From assembly GCA_900316645.1 (NCBI GenBank), contig ONDP01000008.1, positions 1 to 64,000 of the forward strand: a stretch of 64,000 nucleotides of DNA, read 5' to 3'. This document shows, piece after piece, positions 15,986 to 25,062 of the stretch. Made by a program: the position numbers and the translations under genes. Under the pieces are notes generated by a model. It did not search any database. It saw only the letters and a list, made by a program, of their open reading frames with translations, and was not told where the DNA came from. This DNA is from an uncultured Prevotellaceae bacterium. GTDB taxonomy: Bacteria > Bacteroidota > Bacteroidia > Bacteroidales > Bacteroidaceae. Positions within the stretch are counted from its first letter, which is position 1. The number at the start of each line of letters is the position of its first letter.

Positions 15986-18900
15986 ATGAATTTAACCAAG
16001 ATTTTGACAAAGTTGTTCGGCAACAAGTCGTCACGCGACATGAAACTGATTCAGCCACTGGTAGAGAAGGTAAAGGCCGTCTATCCAGAGATTCAGCAGC
16101 TCGACAACGACCAGTTGCGCCAGCGCACCAAGGACATCCAGCAGAAGGTGCAGCAGTCGGCCAAGACACAGAAAGAGGAAATAGAGCGACTGAAGGGGAC
16201 CATCGAGGACACGCCCATCGACGAGCGTGCCGAGATTTTCGCTCAGATTGACAAGCTGGAAAAGGAAGCCCTTGAAATTTACGAGGTAGCCCTCAACGAG
16301 GTGATGCCCGAAGTGTTCAGCATCGTCAAGGAGACAGCCCGTCGCTTTGCCGAGAATGAGGAAACCATCGTTACCGCTACAGATTTCGACCGTGAACTGG
16401 CTGGCGACCCCAAGAAAGACTTTATTACCATCGATGGCGACAAGGCTATCTATCATAACCACTGGACAGCTGGTGGCAACGACTTGAAATGGGAGATGGT
16501 TCACTATGACGTACAGCTCTTCGGTGGTGTCGTACTGCATCAGGGTAAGATTGCCGAGATGGCTACAGGTGAAGGTAAGACGCTGGTCGCTACCCTGCCC
16601 GTCTTCCTCAATGCCCTGACAGGTAACGGTGTTCACGTCGTTACCGTGAACGACTATCTGGCCAAACGTGACTCTGAGTGGATGGGACCGCTCTATATGT
16701 TCCACGGACTCAGCGTTGACTGCATTGACAAGCACCAACCCAACTCCGAGGCCCGTCGCCGTGCTTATCAATGTGATATCACCTTCGGTACCAACAACGA
16801 GTTCGGTTTCGACTATCTGCGCGACAACATGGCCATTTCGCCACAGGACCTCGTGCAACGTGCCCATAACTACGCTATTGTCGACGAGGTTGACTCCGTG
16901 CTGATCGACGATGCCCGTACTCCGCTTATCATCTCCGGTCCTGTGCCCAAAGGCGACGACCAGATGTTTGAGGAATATCAGCCTTTGGTAGAGCGACTGG
17001 TGGGTGTTCAGCGCCAGTTGGCTACACAATATCTGGCAGAAGCCAAACAGAAGATTGCCGAAGGCCGTGAGAAGAACGACAAGAAATTGGAGGAGGAAGG
17101 ATTCCTTGCCCTCTACCGTTCTCATAAGTCACTGCCTAAGAACAAACCCCTCATCAAGTTCCTGTCTGAGGAAGGCATCAAGTCGGGTATGCAGGCTACC
17201 GAGAATGTATATATGGAGAATAACAACCGCCGCATGCCCGAGGCCATTGAACCCCTGTATTTCGTTGTTGACGAAAAGCTGAACTCATGCGACCTCACTG
17301 ATAAGGGTACTGCCTGGCTGGCTAAGCAGGTCAACGATGCCGAGCTCTTCGTGTTGCCCGATATTGCCGGACAGCTCTCAGCCCTTGAGACCGAGACCGG
17401 ACTCACCGACGAGGAACGTCTGAACAAAAAAGACGAGCTGCTGCAGCACTATGCCGTACAGTCGGAGCGCGTTCATACCCTCCAGCAGTTGTTAAAGGCC
17501 TACACCATGTTCAACAAGGACGACGAGTATGTGGTCATCGACGGCGAGGTGAAGATTGTGGATGAGCAGACTGGCCGTATCATGGAGGGTCGCCGCTGGA
17601 GTGACGGACTGCACCAGGCTGTAGAGGCCAAGGAGCACGTGAAAGTCGAGGCTGCCACGCAGACCTTTGCCACCATCACGCTGCAAAACTATTTCCGCAT
17701 GTATCATAAACTGGCAGGTATGACCGGTACGGCATCTACCGAGGCTGGTGAGTTCTGGGATATCTACAAGCTCGACGTGGTGGAGATTCCCACCAACCGT
17801 CCCGTCATTCGCGACGATATGGACGACCGCGTCTATAAGACCGCCCGCGAGAAATATCGCGCTGTCATCGATGAGGTTGTGCGCTTGCGCAATATAGGTC
17901 GCCCGACGCTGATTGGTACGACGAGCGTCGAGATTTCTGAGCTTTTGAGCCGCATGCTCGATATGTATGTCAATCCCGAGACCGGCAAGCGCGAGGGTAT
18001 TCCCCACCAGGTGCTGAACGCTAAGCTACACCAGAAGGAAGCCGACATCGTGGCCCTGGCCGGTCAGTCGACCAACGGCAAGGGTGCCGTGACCATCGCT
18101 ACCAACATGGCTGGTCGTGGTACTGATATCAAGCTTTCGCCTGAAGTGAAAGCCGCTGGTGGTCTAGCCATCATCGGTACCGAGCGCCATGAGTCGCGCC
18201 GTGTTGACCGCCAGTTGCGTGGTCGTGCCGGTCGTCAGGGCGACCCAGGTTCCTCGCTGTTCTTCGTTTCTTTGGAAGATAAGCTGATGCGCCTGTTCGG
18301 TTCCGAGCGTATTGCCAATGTCATGGACCGCCTTGGATTCAAGGAGGGCGAGATGATTGAGAGTCCTATGATATCTAAACAGATAGAGCGCGCCCAGAAG
18401 AAGGTCGAGGAGAACAACTTCGGTATTCGTAAGCGCCTGCTGGAATATGATGACGTGATGAACAAGCAGCGCACCGTTATATACGAGAAGCGCCGCCATG
18501 CCCTGATGGGTGAGCGCATCGGCATGGATATCTCTAACATGATGTGGGACCGCGTGGTCAACATCATCGAGCAGAACGATTACGAGGGATGCAAGGAGGA
18601 GTTCCTCCACATTTTTGCTATGGAGATTCCGTTCACCAACGAACAGTTCCTGACCGTACAGCGCGAGGAACTGGAGGAGAATGCCTTCCAGGAGGTGATG
18701 GAGACCTTCAACCGCAAGACAGAGCATATACGCGAGGTGGCACGCCCCATCATCAAGCAGGTTTATGAAACCCAAGGCCACCTCTACGAGCGCATCATGG
18801 TGCCTCTGACCGACGGTCGCAAGATGTATAACATCCCTTGCAACCTGAAGGAGGCCTACGAAAGCGACGGCAAGACCATTGTCAAGGAGTTTGAGAAGCA

Positions 18901-19357
18901 GATGTTGCTGCACATCATCGACGAGTCGTGGAAGGAGAACCTACGCGCCCTAGATGAGTTGCGTCACTCTGTTCAGAATGCCAGCTACGAGCAGAAAGAC
19001 CCATTGCTTATCTTCAAACTGGAGAGTGCTAAGGTATGGGATTCGATGATCAACGATATGAACAACCGCATCGTTTCTATCCTCATGCGCGGTGCTATCC
19101 CCGAAATGCAGCAGCAGGACGTTCGTGAGGCAGCCCCCGAGCAGCGCACACAGCGCAACCAATACACCGAGAGCAAGCAGAATCTGTCGGAAGAGCAGAT
19201 GAGCGACCCCAATCAGGCTCGTGCTGCCGCTCAGGACACTCGCGCCCAGCAGCCCCGCACACCTATTGTGAAGGAAAAGCTACCTGGTCGTAACGACCCA
19301 TGTCCCTGCGGTTCCGGTAAGAAGTTCAAGCAGTGTCACGGACGCGGATTGGTATAA
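15986..19357 (+). CDS. secA: Preprotein translocase ATPase SecA
   Basis: 1123 residues, the long form seen in Bacteroidetes. SecA binds preproteins and drives them through SecYEG. Walker [16 protein letters not shown] is near residue 192 and Walker [16 protein letters not shown] near 310. A lineage-specific insert of about 100 residues (340-440, [14 protein letters not shown]) follows. The second ATPase half has [12 protein letters not shown] and [14 protein letters not shown]. The C-terminus is a glutamine-rich linker and the zinc-binding SEC-C motif [17 protein letters not shown]. It has its own -7 box. Confidence 0.98.
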   Translation: MNLTKILTKLFGNKSSRDMKLIQPLVEKVKAVYPEIQQLDNDQLRQRTKDIQQKVQQSAKTQKEEIERLKGTIEDTPIDERAEIFAQIDKLEKEALEIYEVALNEVMPEVFSIVKETARRFAENEETIVTATDFDRELAGDPKKDFITIDGDKAIYHNHWTAGGNDLKWEMVHYDVQLFGGVVLHQGKIAEMATGEGKTLVATLPVFLNALTGNGVHVVTVNDYLAKRDSEWMGPLYMFHGLSVDCIDKHQPNSEARRRAYQCDITFGTNNEFGFDYLRDNMAISPQDLVQRAHNYAIVDEVDSVLIDDARTPLIISGPVPKGDDQMFEEYQPLVERLVGVQRQLATQYLAEAKQKIAEGREKNDKKLEEEGFLALYRSHKSLPKNKPLIKFLSEEGIKSGMQATENVYMENNNRRMPEAIEPLYFVVDEKLNSCDLTDKGTAWLAKQVNDAELFVLPDIAGQLSALETETGLTDEERLNKKDELLQHYAVQSERVHTLQQLLKAYTMFNKDDEYVVIDGEVKIVDEQTGRIMEGRRWSDGLHQAVEAKEHVKVEAATQTFATITLQNYFRMYHKLAGMTGTASTEAGEFWDIYKLDVVEIPTNRPVIRDDMDDRVYKTAREKYRAVIDEVVRLRNIGRPTLIGTTSVEISELLSRMLDMYVNPETGKREGIPHQVLNAKLHQKEADIVALAGQSTNGKGAVTIATNMAGRGTDIKLSPEVKAAGGLAIIGTERHESRRVDRQLRGRAGRQGDPGSSLFFVSLEDKLMRLFGSERIANVMDRLGFKEGEMIESPMISKQIERAQKKVEENNFGIRKRLLEYDDVMNKQRTVIYEKRRHALMGERIGMDISNMMWDRVVNIIEQNDYEGCKEEFLHIFAMEIPFTNEQFLTVQREELEENAFQEVMETFNRKTEHIREVARPIIKQVYETQGHLYERIMVPLTDGRKMYNIPCNLKEAYESDGKTIVKEFEKQMLLHIIDESWKENLRALDELRHSVQNASYEQKDPLLIFKLESAKVWDSMINDMNNRIVSILMRGAIPEMQQQDVREAAPEQRTQRNQYTESKQNLSEEQMSDPNQARAAAQDTRAQQPRTPIVKEKLPGRNDPCPCGSGKKFKQCHGRGLV

Positions 19358-19401
19358 TTGATAATTGACAATTGATAATTGAGAATTGAGAATTGAGAAT
19401 T
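19358..19401. repeat. AATTGA-type simple repeat before a start codon
   Basis: ATTGATAATTGACAATTGAT followed by three GAGAATT-like units fills the whole gap between secA and the ATG at 19402. Similar AATTGA/GAATTG runs lie before 42205 and, as TTGAACATT units, before nqrB. Confidence 0.55.
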
Positions 19402-20100
19402 ATGATTACCATTAGCAATCTCAAAAAGCAGTTCGGTGAAACCGTCGCCTGCGACATCGAGCAACTGACCATCAACGATGGCGACATACTGGGACTCGTT
19501 GGCAACAACGGAGCTGGTAAGACAACACTCTTCCGACTCCTGCTCGACCTGCTCCAGCCTGATGGTGGCAGTGTTCTGATTGACAATATCAATCCTGCAC
19601 AGAGCGAGGATTGGAAACAAAGTGTGGGTGCCTATATCGACGAGGGGTTCCTCATCGACTTCCTCACCCCCGAGGAGTATTTCGCCTTCTTAGGTAAAGT
19701 GTCGGGCATGACGCAGACTGAGGTTGACGAGCGTCTGAAGGACTTCGAGCAGTTTGCTGCCGGTGAAGTGTTCGGTCAGAAGAAGCTCATCCGCAACCTC
19801 TCGGCAGGTAACAAGCAGAAGGTGGGCATCATCTCTGCCCTTATCCGCCGTCCGAAGACTGTGATTCTTGACGAGCCCTTCAACTTCCTCGACCCATCGA
19901 GCCAGCTGATTCTCAAGCACGTCCTCACCGACTATGCAAAGGAGACGGGAGCCACGTTGATTATCTCGAGCCACAACCTGCAGCATACCGTTGACATTTC
20001 GACTCGCGTAGTCCTTTTGGAACATGGTGTCGTCATCCGCGACCTACCCAACCAAGATGCCAGTGCCGCTGCCGAACTCGAAGCCTACTTCGAGAGATAA
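19402..20100 (+). CDS. ABC transporter ATP-binding protein (no adjacent permease)
   Basis: I start at the ATG at 19402 (M-I-T-I-S-N), 232 residues. Walker A GNNGAGKTT, Q-loop region GAYIDEGFLIDFLTP, signature NLSAGNKQKVG, Walker B TVILDEPFNFLDP and switch His in ISSHNLQ are all present, so it should hydrolyse ATP. Such ATPases in Bacteroidetes usually sit beside a DUF5687-type or ABC-2 permease; here the next feature is a terminator and the neighbours are secA and a convergent peptidase. The partner permease must be encoded elsewhere. Confidence 0.88.
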   Translation: MITISNLKKQFGETVACDIEQLTINDGDILGLVGNNGAGKTTLFRLLLDLLQPDGGSVLIDNINPAQSEDWKQSVGAYIDEGFLIDFLTPEEYFAFLGKVSGMTQTEVDERLKDFEQFAAGEVFGQKKLIRNLSAGNKQKVGIISALIRRPKTVILDEPFNFLDPSSQLILKHVLTDYAKETGATLIISSHNLQHTVDISTRVVLLEHGVVIRDLPNQDASAAAELEAYFER

Positions 20101-20106
20101 CAAAAT

Positions 20107-20150
20107 AAAAAAAGAGGTGAGAATCAGTTTTCTCACCTCTTTTCTTTTTC
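20107..20150. terminator. Bidirectional terminator
   Basis: AAAGAGGTGAGAA and TTCTCACCTCTTT form a stem of 12-13 bp across a short loop, with A-run and T-run on either side. It separates the rightward ABC gene from the leftward peptidase gene. Confidence 0.85.
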
Positions 20151-20163
20151 GCTTGTCAACGCC

Positions 20164-21804
20164 TCAATCCTTCAGCCACTCCTTCACCGTATTGATGATG
20201 TAGTCCTTATCCTCTGGCCTGTAGTATTCGGGATTGGTGAGGAAAGCATTATGCGTGCCGTTTGGCACCACATACTTCTTCACGCATGGGTCGTCTTTAT
20301 CTGGATCAGGGATAGCAGCTCCCGTCCACGGATCGTTGCCGCCATAGACGAACAGCATCTTACACTTATCCTTGTTACGATTGTTCTTGACGAAGTCGAG
20401 GAAACTCTTCATCAACTTTCCTTCATCATACTTCACGTCATACCATCTGTTATACCTCTTGATGGTCTGCTTATTTTTAAGCCATTCCAGATTGATTTGA
20501 TTCTCCGGCAGTATCGTCCAGTCATAGAGGAAATAGCCTAACTCTGAGGCAGCATGTACAAAATAAATAGTGTTCAAGAAACTATGGAACTTCAACGTCC
20601 AGGAAGAAGCAGCCCTTCGACTGGACATGGGGTCCTCATCTTCATCGAAATCCCAGTCCTCTTCTTCCTCATAGTCATCATCGATTTCATCCTCGTAGTC
20701 ATCATCGCCCTTTAGTTCCTCCTCATCCCACAGTTGACGGAGATTTTTCAATTTGTCCCAATACTTGGTTTTGCCCAGCGTAATAAAACTGTAATAGAGT
20801 TCCGCACTGCAGTTTTCATCCGGTATCACATCATCCCATTCGTCAGTTGGGCGGTAGCAGAACTTATAGAACATATTCGCCATATAATCATAGGTCAAAG
20901 CCGTCATAGCTGTCGCAGTGGAATATTTCTGGATTTTTGCATTACCGCCATGTTCTTCTTTATAAAGCTTTACCAGTTCTTCACGCAAATCCTCATCGGT
21001 TGTCATTCTTTTAAGAACATCCCAAACATCCTTCTGAAGCTCCGTGCCCTTGCCGCCACTCTCGTTGGTCAGCCACTTTCCGATGCCTGTTGTCTCTGCC
21101 CCGTCACAGAAGGGAGCACAGAAAGGCACATAGACGTCCATATCGTTCGGATAGAAATAAGCATAGAGGGCAGTCAGAATACCATTCTTGCTCACACCCG
21201 AGCTTACCCACTTGCCATCGAAATAACCTGACTCCTTCAGGGCTGTCACAATGTTATGCAGGTCGGCAGTCGATTGCTCGGCAGTGTTATACTTCCAGTA
21301 TTCGTTTTGCACTTTAGTAGAGGGAATACCCTTAATCGTATCCTCTTCAGTCAAGCCGACAATTGAGCGATAGTAATAACGATGCTCTACCGCCAGATAG
21401 TTGGCGTCAAGAATCTTTGCCAACTCCAGTTGTCGAACCTTTGCATTTTTCGATGTGGTGATGGAATAGCCATGTGTGTGCATTACGGTGGTGTGCTTAG
21501 ACCCCTTATAGTGTAACACGCAGTACTGCACAAAAGTACCTGCAGCAGGATTCTTATGGTCGATGGGCTGTTTAAAATAGAACGAGGTAACACTATTACC
21601 ATCCTCATCCTTTTCTTCCTTGATATCCGACACTCCCTCAATCTCCTTCAGCACTTCGCTGGCAGTCTTAACCACCTCTTCGGGTTCGTCGGGCTCCTCC
21701 GGTGTCGTCGGATTGATATTATCGTCGGTACACCCTACCACCAGCAATGTGATGACGGCAAACAGCATCCATAGACGTGCCGTTCTTTTCATTTCTTTCT
21801 TCAT
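20164..21804 (-). CDS. S37 (PS-10)/S28-like secreted serine peptidase, lipoprotein
   Basis: 546 residues. The lipobox LLVVGC places the lipid on Cys25, followed by acidic TDDN and a Glu/Pro linker, which suggests surface display. The peptidase has TSFYFKQPIDHKNPAAGTF, the oxyanion strand HTHGYSI and the nucleophile elbow GVSKNG (Ser205), as in PS-10-type tripeptidyl aminopeptidases. The C-terminal catalytic Asp/His are likely in MLFVYGGNDPWTG and NGTHNAFL. An acidic insert of about 30 residues rich in Asp/Glu (near 365-395) is odd. It starts 3 bases after the C10 gene's stop, so both share a transcript. Confidence 0.8.
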   Translation of the reverse strand: MKKEMKRTARLWMLFAVITLLVVGCTDDNINPTTPEEPDEPEEVVKTASEVLKEIEGVSDIKEEKDEDGNSVTSFYFKQPIDHKNPAAGTFVQYCVLHYKGSKHTTVMHTHGYSITTSKNAKVRQLELAKILDANYLAVEHRYYYRSIVGLTEEDTIKGIPSTKVQNEYWKYNTAEQSTADLHNIVTALKESGYFDGKWVSSGVSKNGILTALYAYFYPNDMDVYVPFCAPFCDGAETTGIGKWLTNESGGKGTELQKDVWDVLKRMTTDEDLREELVKLYKEEHGGNAKIQKYSTATAMTALTYDYMANMFYKFCYRPTDEWDDVIPDENCSAELYYSFITLGKTKYWDKLKNLRQLWDEEELKGDDDYEDEIDDDYEEEEDWDFDEDEDPMSSRRAASSWTLKFHSFLNTIYFVHAASELGYFLYDWTILPENQINLEWLKNKQTIKRYNRWYDVKYDEGKLMKSFLDFVKNNRNKDKCKMLFVYGGNDPWTGAAIPDPDKDDPCVKKYVVPNGTHNAFLTNPEYYRPEDKDYIINTVKEWLKD

Positions 21805-21807
21805 ACT

Positions 21808-24618
21808 TTATTTTAATATCACTTTCTTACCATTAATAATATAAATGCCCTTGCCCTTATTGCTACTGATGCGGCGACCTTGCAGGTCGTAGATGCCGTC
21901 AGCCTGCTGGCCATTCATCTTGACGACGTTGATACCTGTCGGTGTGCCGTCGTTCAGTAGATAGGGGTCAGAACTGTACAGATACTGTGTTTCGCCCGTA
22001 TCGTCGCGGATGAACGCGATTTCAAATTCTACCAACACGCTATAGTCCTTATTCTTCACCAGTCCCTGCATGTCGAACTCCTGCGAGTAGTTCACACTAC
22101 CCTTGGCAGGAATGCTCGCTTCCGTGAGGTAAATCTTGTCGCATTCAATGTAGTAGTTACCATCCTTGTCCTGCTCCGCATCTTCACTGAAGTCCATTGT
22201 GTAGCGCTTAATCATCACCAAGCCGCTGCAATCCTCATCCTCGGGATTGCTAATCTTTCCGCTCACCGTGGCCTTGTCGCCGCTAATCTTGTAATCGGCA
22301 AAATCGTCATCAGTTTCTTCTGTAGGCGTTACCTTGAAGTTGTCGAACGACAGGTCGAAAACGTTACGGATGGTGAATTCCTTCGTTTCATCAAGCGAAT
22401 TGGGTCTGTCGAGATCGTCATAGGTAATGAAATCAATCTTATGCACGATGTTCGGCTCATCGTCGTTGCTGATGGTCAGTCGCAATTCTCCCTTGTCACC
22501 AGGCTGCAGTCTTAACATTTCACCCTTGATCACGTTCTTCTCGAATTCCTCGTCATCAATGTCTCTGATGGAATCAACCAATGCTAAATAACCGCTGAAA
22601 TGGCCATTACCGGCGTTCTGGTATTTATACACCACCTCATAGGTGTCATCAGTCTTCAGAACATATGACTTATCGGTCAGTTGTTTGAGGTCGTTGGTCA
22701 GATTGAATGTTCCGTCGAGCTTATAATTGCCCGAAGGATCCGGCACTTCCACTTTGGCCTTACATAGCGGTGAACCGTCCACAGTTGGTACCAAATAAAG
22801 CGTTTTAGGCGTATAATCATTGGGCCTATAAAGGAAACTGAATGTCTTTTCCTCGCCTGGTTGCAACAATACGGCAACACCTAAATTCTGAACTGATCTG
22901 GCAACGTTATCGAGTGACAATTTCAGAGAGCGTTGGAAAGTCTTATCACTACTCTTATTCTTCAGATTAACTTGAATGATGTAACTGTCCAGATCGTCAC
23001 CCTCCACCTTATCCACTATCATACTTGCCTCCAACCAGTCAGGGCAACTGTCGAAGGTTAGTGTATTGCCTTTGATTTTAAACATCACCTTAGTGACAGG
23101 CTTGTAAGAATGCCACTCGCCACCGTCTATGTTATACATGAACTCCATGGTGTAAGTGCCGTCTCCAAGTCCGGCACCCAGTTTTATGGGCAGGCTGTTA
23201 AACCATTTCTGACGACCGGGATCTAAGGTAAAGCTCTTGGTTTTATCATTCAGCGGCAACAGCTTCTTTACCGTCTCTCCTGCCTCATTTCTTAAAACGA
23301 CACCATGACCGAAAGGTTTGGTAACGTGTACCTGGTTATAGAACCATTGGTTAATGGAAGATGTCAAGTCAAAATCCTCGTCTATAGATTTTCGCTCGTG
23401 ACTTTCACTGTTAATCCACTTGAAGAATCCCTCTGGAACTGGGTCAACATACTGCTCGGTTGCCGAAGTCGGTGGTTTAATGCCAATGATTGCTTGTTGG
23501 TCAATAGCATATCCCTGAGAGCCGGTACCACCGCCCTCGTATTTCTTACTGGCATTACACAGTTGCAAACGGAATTCACCATCCTCATTGCCGTACCATC
23601 CCCAGTTGATGTAGAAAAAATCTTCCCTCGAATATCCATCCACTACAAAGGCATGACCAACTGAGCTGGATCTTCCGGCATAATGCACGGGACGTCCCGC
23701 TTTTAATTCTTGATAGATGGTCTTTATCCATTCTTCGTACGAATAGTCATAACGCTGGATGTGCTTAATAGTGGTAGCGTCGTAGTTGAAGAAATTGACA
23801 TAGCTCGAAAAAGAAGAACAGTCAAAAGCGCCAGAACTACGGGGCGAATATTCCATGGTAATCGACTGTCCCACCAGTCGCATCAGTTTTGCCACGGCGT
23901 CCTGCTGTTCCTGCGTGCCCCCTACATCCCGACGTGAACCATAGGTAGGCAACATCTTATCCCACTCCAACTTCATATCAGAAAACGTAGGCTTAGCTAC
24001 ATACTTTTTCATTTTCCCATTTACATATTTCCCGGGAATATCTTTAATCTCAGCAGGATATTTATGGTAATACATAATCTGAGCCATTGCCACAGCCACA
24101 CATCCTACCAGACTCGATTGCCTGGAATTGTAGTCATCAATCCTGTATCTCGGGCACATATAATTATAAGGAGGACCCTGTCCCCACTTCGCTTTTATCA
24201 GCGGCTTAATCTCCTCACCCAGATTGGCTATCTCGCCGGCACGATGCATCCCGTTCTGAATCATGAACTGCATCTCCTCCTGATACTGCGCAAAGAGATA
24301 CTTCATACCGTCGGGAATATCCTGAGGGTCGATTGTCGATGTCTCGCTAAAGCCAAGAATGGCTGGGGCACAGTCGTCACCGGCTACCACCACATAGCCT
24401 CCGCCCTCAACGTTGAAGGCATAGACCAACGACTGACCCGTTTTCACCTCATCGAGGGGAATCGTCTGCGCAGCCCTTCGTGCAGCACTCTTCTCACTAA
24501 AGCTCTTCGCCATAAAGTCGCGGGCCAGCTGGACAGCCTGCTGACGGTCAATACCCGTAGCAAACGCTGCGCACGACACCAACCAGGCAACCACAAGTGT
24601 AAGTAGATTTTTCTTCAT
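21808..24618 (-). CDS. C10 family (streptopain-like) cysteine peptidase
   Basis: 936 residues. Signal peptide (to about residue 20), an SpeB-type inhibitory propeptide (21-140), then the C10 catalytic domain. The nucleophile is Cys173 in SSLVGCVAVAMAQIM and the histidine is His322 in GHAFVVDGY, followed by YINWGWYG. Beyond residue 400 come several beta-rich repeats, and the protein ends in GIYDLQGRRISS...GIYIINGKK, the C-terminal tail common on secreted Prevotella proteins and thought to direct export or anchoring. It is the first gene of a two-peptidase transcript with a canonical promoter. Confidence 0.9.
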   Translation of the reverse strand: MKKNLLTLVVAWLVSCAAFATGIDRQQAVQLARDFMAKSFSEKSAARRAAQTIPLDEVKTGQSLVYAFNVEGGGYVVVAGDDCAPAILGFSETSTIDPQDIPDGMKYLFAQYQEEMQFMIQNGMHRAGEIANLGEEIKPLIKAKWGQGPPYNYMCPRYRIDDYNSRQSSLVGCVAVAMAQIMYYHKYPAEIKDIPGKYVNGKMKKYVAKPTFSDMKLEWDKMLPTYGSRRDVGGTQEQQDAVAKLMRLVGQSITMEYSPRSSGAFDCSSFSSYVNFFNYDATTIKHIQRYDYSYEEWIKTIYQELKAGRPVHYAGRSSSVGHAFVVDGYSREDFFYINWGWYGNEDGEFRLQLCNASKKYEGGGTGSQGYAIDQQAIIGIKPPTSATEQYVDPVPEGFFKWINSESHERKSIDEDFDLTSSINQWFYNQVHVTKPFGHGVVLRNEAGETVKKLLPLNDKTKSFTLDPGRQKWFNSLPIKLGAGLGDGTYTMEFMYNIDGGEWHSYKPVTKVMFKIKGNTLTFDSCPDWLEASMIVDKVEGDDLDSYIIQVNLKNKSSDKTFQRSLKLSLDNVARSVQNLGVAVLLQPGEEKTFSFLYRPNDYTPKTLYLVPTVDGSPLCKAKVEVPDPSGNYKLDGTFNLTNDLKQLTDKSYVLKTDDTYEVVYKYQNAGNGHFSGYLALVDSIRDIDDEEFEKNVIKGEMLRLQPGDKGELRLTISNDDEPNIVHKIDFITYDDLDRPNSLDETKEFTIRNVFDLSFDNFKVTPTEETDDDFADYKISGDKATVSGKISNPEDEDCSGLVMIKRYTMDFSEDAEQDKDGNYYIECDKIYLTEASIPAKGSVNYSQEFDMQGLVKNKDYSVLVEFEIAFIRDDTGETQYLYSSDPYLLNDGTPTGINVVKMNGQQADGIYDLQGRRISSNKGKGIYIINGKKVILK

Positions 24619-24659
24619 ATTTTAGTAGATTTAATTAATAAATATCAACCTATATTTTG

Positions 24660-24691
24660 CAAAGGTAGTGTAAATCAGGAGAAAAACCAAA
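24660..24691 (-). promoter_or_regulatory. Promoter of the peptidase pair
   Basis: Leftward TTTGG (24687-24691), 19-bp spacer, TACCTTTG (24660-24667), about 42 bp before the C10 start. The spacer shares the ATTT-CAC pattern with the promoter at 63235-63266. Confidence 0.75.
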
Positions 24692-24750
24692 GGAAATAAC
24701 TATTTTCTTTAATTTGTCCGAGATATTTGAGTTCATTCTTGGAATGATTT

Positions 24751-24804
24751 GTTCAGATAGTCTCTTTCAGTCGTTCAGATAGTCCCTTCGAATTGTTCAG
24801 ATAG
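24751..24804. repeat. 22-bp-register array, word GTTCAGATAG
   Basis: GTTCAGATAG starts at 24751, 24773 and 24795, exactly 22 bp apart; the 12 bases between copies vary. It lies between the nqr terminator and the peptidase promoter. Confidence 0.7.
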
Positions 24805-24811
24805 GGTTTAT

Positions 24812-24868
24812 AGGGGGTTGGAAGCCGTCTGCGCAGGGGATGGAAGCTATCCTAACAGGGAATGGAAG
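24812..24868. repeat. 22-bp-register array, word TGGAAG
   Basis: TGGAAG starts at 24819, 24841 and 24863, again exactly 22 bp apart, each preceded by a G-run (AGGGG or AGGGA). It directly follows the GTTCAGATAG array. Confidence 0.6.
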
Positions 24869-24879
24869 GCAGGGTAACA

Positions 24880-24990
24880 ATCGTTTGCGCCTACGCAAAC
24901 GATTTGACGCGCCTACGCAAACGATTTGACGCGCCCATGCAAACGATTGTTCGCGCCTACGCAAACGATTGTTCGCCTTTACGCAAAATG
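24880..24990. repeat. 22-bp-register array, word CTACGCAAACG
   Basis: Units start at 24891, 24913, 24935, 24957 and 24979 (22 bp each). The first two 22-mers are identical, the next two differ at a few bases, and the last is decayed. The first unit's word pairs with an upstream inverted copy (CGTTTGCG-CCTA-CGCAAACG, 24882-24901), making a strong hairpin. No coding sequence crosses it. Confidence 0.75.
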
Positions 24991-24995
24991 AATTC

Positions 24996-25036
24996 AAAGA
25001 AAATGAGGACTCTCACGGAAATGGTGAGGGTCCTCA
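24996..25036 (-). terminator. Terminator of the nqr operon
   Basis: TGAGGACCCTCAC and GTGAGAGTCCTCA pair (one G-T wobble) across a 7-base loop, followed leftward by TTTTCTTT. It begins 27 bases after the nqrF stop. Confidence 0.8.
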
Positions 25037-25062
25037 ATACTGTTTGTATGTACTGTGACGGA

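Noticed and set aside
16031-17125. Long leftward reading frame inside secA (364 codons)
   Set aside because: It is antisense to strongly conserved SecA motifs and encodes a low-complexity hydrophobic shadow.
23382-23639. Leftward frame within the C10 peptidase gene
   Set aside because: Out-of-frame shadow of the catalytic His region.
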